From positions 1 through 23,372 of the forward strand of contig NZ_CALDGS010000022.1 of the NCBI RefSeq assembly GCF_937941905.1: a stretch of DNA of 23,372 bases. Direction: 5' to 3'. Both the position numbers and the translations under genes were made by a program. The notes under the pieces were generated by a model. The model was not told where the DNA came from. It saw only the letters and a program-made list of their open reading frames with translations, and did no database searches. Positions 21,474 through 23,372 of this stretch are shown here, one piece after another (the first letter of the stretch is position 1; the number at the start of each line of letters is the position of its first letter). This DNA comes from an uncultured Mycolicibacterium sp. (lineage in GTDB: Bacteria > Actinomycetota > Actinomycetes > Mycobacteriales > Mycobacteriaceae).

Positions 21474-23302
21474 CCCGTTGGCGAGGGATCGTATGCGCCG
21501 CTGAGATATTCGGCACGACACGCACGGCGGGCCAATTTGCCGCTGGTGGTGCGCGGGATCGCACCGGCCGGCAGGAACCGGATGTCGGACACCGGCAAGC
21601 CGTGCCGCCGTGTCACGGCGTCCCGGATCGCCTCGAGCGCCGGCCGCGGGTCGGCCCGCGCGGTGCCCGCCGCGCGTTCGGCGATCACCACCAGCCGGTC
21701 GTCCGGGTCGACGGTGAACGCCGCGACGTAACCGCGCCGCACGAACGGCGTCGCCTCGGCGACGGTGGCCTCGATGTCGTGCGGATAGTGGCTGCGCCCG
21801 TGCACCGAGATGAGATCGGCGGTGCGGCCGGTGATGTACAACTCACCGTCGAGATGGAAACCGAGATCGCCGGTGCGCAACCAGGCGGAGCCGTCCGGCA
21901 CCCCGTCGGCGTGGCTGCCCGCCGGCAACCGGGTCCGCAGGATCGCGCCGAACGTGCGCTCGGTGTCCTGCGGCCGCCGCCAGTAGCCGCGGCCGATGTT
22001 GTCGCCGTGCAACCAGATCTCCCCGACCGCACCGTCGGGGAGCTCCGCACCGGTGTCGGCGTCGACGATCACCGCCCACTGGCTACGGGCGACCTGACCG
22101 CACGACACCACGGACACGGTGTCGTCGCCGGGCTCCGGCGCCGGCACGGCCCACCCCTCCCCCAGCCGGGCGCGGTCGACGTGGATCGCGGTGGGTTCGG
22201 CGTCGGGGGCGATGCTGGCCACGAACAGGGTGGCCTCGGCGATGCCGTAGGACGGTTTGAACGCGGTGGGCGGCAGCCCGTAGGGTGCGAACGCCGTGGT
22301 GAACGCCGAAATCGCCGCCATACTCACCGGTTCCGAGCCGATGATCAGCACCACATCGTGCAGGTCGATGTCGTCGTCCGGCCCGGGCAGGCCGCGCTGG
22401 GCGGTCCACTCGTAGGCGAAGTTCGGCGCGGCGGTGACCACCCGGCCGTGGCGTGCCTCATCCGACAGTGCCCGAATCCAGCGCTGCGGCCGGCGCAAGA
22501 ACGCCGTCGGCGACATCAGGGTGGTGTGCCCGCCGTACACCGCGGGGAAGCCGATCATCGACAGGCCCATGTCGTGGTAGAGCGGTAACCAACTGACGCC
22601 GTGGGTGTTCCGGTCGAGAAGATCGATCGACAGGATCATCTGCACCAGGTTCGTGCCGACCGCCCGGTGCGTCACCTCCACCCCGACCGGCGGCCGGGTC
22701 GACCCCGAGGTGTACTGCAGGTGCGAGACATCGTCCAGATCCAGTGTGGTGGGCGCGAATTCCGCTGCAGACGCGTCGGGGACGTCGTCGATGACGATGA
22801 TCCGGGGGCGCTGTGCCGGTGCCAGCCGGGTCAGAAACGACGACACCGTGTCGAACACCGCGGCGGTGGTCAGTACCGCCGCCGGCCGGGCGTCGCGCAG
22901 CGCGGTGTCGAGGCGCTCGGCGTGGCCCGGCAGTTCCGGCGCGAACAGCGGCACCGCGATCGCGCCGGCCTTGACCGCGGCGAAGAAGCCGGCGACATAG
23001 TCGACCCCCTGCGGCGCCAGAATCGCCACCCGGTCGCCCGGGGCGGTGGCCCGCTGCACATGTGCGCCGACCGCCTCCACCCGCACACCCAGGTGCGCCC
23101 AGGTCAGCTCGACCACGGTGTCGCGGGCGTGGTCGAGGTAGCGGTAGGCCACCGTGTCCCCGACCGCGGCGATATTTCGCTCGATCAGCGACAGCAAGGT
23201 GACATCGGGCGGCAACGCGATGTGACCGTCGGCGTCCAGACAGTCCTCGATGCGAAGCAACCCCTCAGGCGGCGGTGACGCCCGGCGAAATTCGCACTCC
23301 AC
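21446..23302 (-). CDS. Fatty-acyl-AMP ligase (FAAL-type FadD)
   Basis: 618-aa adenylate-forming enzyme. FAALs make acyl-AMP and hand the acyl group to a polyketide or peptide synthase carrier rather than to CoA. Diagnostic features are the P-loop LQYTSGSTRPPVG (about 196-207), WLPLYHDMGLSMIGFP (238-253), SYGIAEATLFVAS (351-363, the YGxAEATLFV form typical of FAALs), WLRTGDLGF, ISVHGRSHYPHDIE, and the C-terminal K589 in PRTTSGKLARR. GTG 23302 is supported by TAGACT 6 nt upstream, and frame use is continuous from there. An in-frame TTG near 23260 (LLRIED) is a shorter alternative. No carrier-protein gene is in the window; a synthase partner may lie outside. The product is probably a cell-envelope lipid or lipopeptide (inference). 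Confidence 0.9.
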   Translation of the reverse strand: MECEFRRASPPPEGLLRIEDCLDADGHIALPPDVTLLSLIERNIAAVGDTVAYRYLDHARDTVVELTWAHLGVRVEAVGAHVQRATAPGDRVAILAPQGVDYVAGFFAAVKAGAIAVPLFAPELPGHAERLDTALRDARPAAVLTTAAVFDTVSSFLTRLAPAQRPRIIVIDDVPDASAAEFAPTTLDLDDVSHLQYTSGSTRPPVGVEVTHRAVGTNLVQMILSIDLLDRNTHGVSWLPLYHDMGLSMIGFPAVYGGHTTLMSPTAFLRRPQRWIRALSDEARHGRVVTAAPNFAYEWTAQRGLPGPDDDIDLHDVVLIIGSEPVSMAAISAFTTAFAPYGLPPTAFKPSYGIAEATLFVASIAPDAEPTAIHVDRARLGEGWAVPAPEPGDDTVSVVSCGQVARSQWAVIVDADTGAELPDGAVGEIWLHGDNIGRGYWRRPQDTERTFGAILRTRLPAGSHADGVPDGSAWLRTGDLGFHLDGELYITGRTADLISVHGRSHYPHDIEATVAEATPFVRRGYVAAFTVDPDDRLVVIAERAAGTARADPRPALEAIRDAVTRRHGLPVSDIRFLPAGAIPRTTSGKLARRACRAEYLSGAYDPSPTGQTGQDSRR

Positions 23303-23308
23303 ATGCGA

Positions 23309-23314
23309 AGTCTA
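23309..23314 (-). promoter_or_regulatory. -10 element of a leaderless promoter for the FAAL gene
   Basis: On the minus strand TAGACT is followed by 6 nt and GTG 23302. The remaining bases to the window end (23315-23372) hold no recognisable gene; a relatively A/T-rich AAAAAT lies just upstream of the -10. Confidence 0.45.
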
Positions 23315-23372
23315 GGGCCGGATTTTTCGTGGAATGTTGCCCTTGATGGCGTGTAGATAAGCGAAAGTGCCT

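Noticed and set aside
1..23372. tRNA, rRNA, CRISPR array, insertion sequence, attachment site or phage gene
   Set aside because: I looked for cloverleaf arms, regularly spaced repeats, terminal inverted repeats with transposase motifs and integrase motifs, and saw none.

Overview
The window looks like chromosome of a GC-rich actinobacterium, most likely a Mycobacteriaceae (Mycolicibacterium-like) member. The grounds are the strongly G/C-biased third codon positions, GTG/TTG starts, many starts with a TAnnnT -10 element 6-8 nt upstream (leaderless mRNAs), a fatty-acyl-AMP ligase, an F420-type luciferase-like oxidoreductase, and a bioY-bioM biotin transporter. I see no rRNA, tRNA, CRISPR array, insertion sequence or phage gene. 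Genus is inferred, since no marker gene is present.

Layout. 1-1340 (minus): biotin ECF transporter, bioY then bioM, running off the left edge. 1465-2106 (plus): FKBP-type lipoprotein. 2143-2607 (minus): SRPBCC protein. 2795-4321 (plus): exported serine beta-lactamase-like hydrolase. 4361-6125 (minus): shortened ABM-type monooxygenase gene overlapping a frameshifted FMN/3Fe-4S glutamate-synthase-like gene. 6126-6428: decayed non-coding stretch. 6429-7589 (plus): S4 RNA-binding protein and an SDR/NmrA-type protein. 7663-about 9888 (plus): GAF-PP2C (RsbU-like) phosphatase overlapping a cobalamin-binding protein with CarH-type light-sensor residues. 9878-14500 (minus): NYN nuclease, ThrE exporter, luciferase-like oxidoreductase (frameshifted) and MGT glycosyltransferase (frameshifted). 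14556-20716 (plus): flavin monoamine oxidase, crotonase, acyl-CoA synthetase and a compact UvrA-like ABC ATPase; the last three are joined by 4-nt overlaps. 20778-21473 (plus): TenA thiaminase II. 21446-23302 (minus): fatty-acyl-AMP ligase, overlapping tenA tail to tail.

Most notable is the phosphatase/cobalamin-protein pair. The second protein has W59-x9-E69-H70, an E-x-H cobalt-ligand motif (H107), an SxL and a GG, as in CarH/LitR B12 photoreceptors, but no MerR DNA-binding domain. Its only evident output partner is the translationally overlapping SpoIIE-family phosphatase. This suggests a light- or B12-controlled partner-switching module rather than a light-controlled repressor.

A second theme is damage. 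Three genes between 4.3 and 12.4 kb each carry a one-base reading-frame break, the cobalamin gene has no in-frame stop where its protein should end, and the ABM gene has an internal gap. Either this stretch has indel errors or it is an accessory region in decay; reads or relatives would decide. All calls come from reading the sequence, with no database search.
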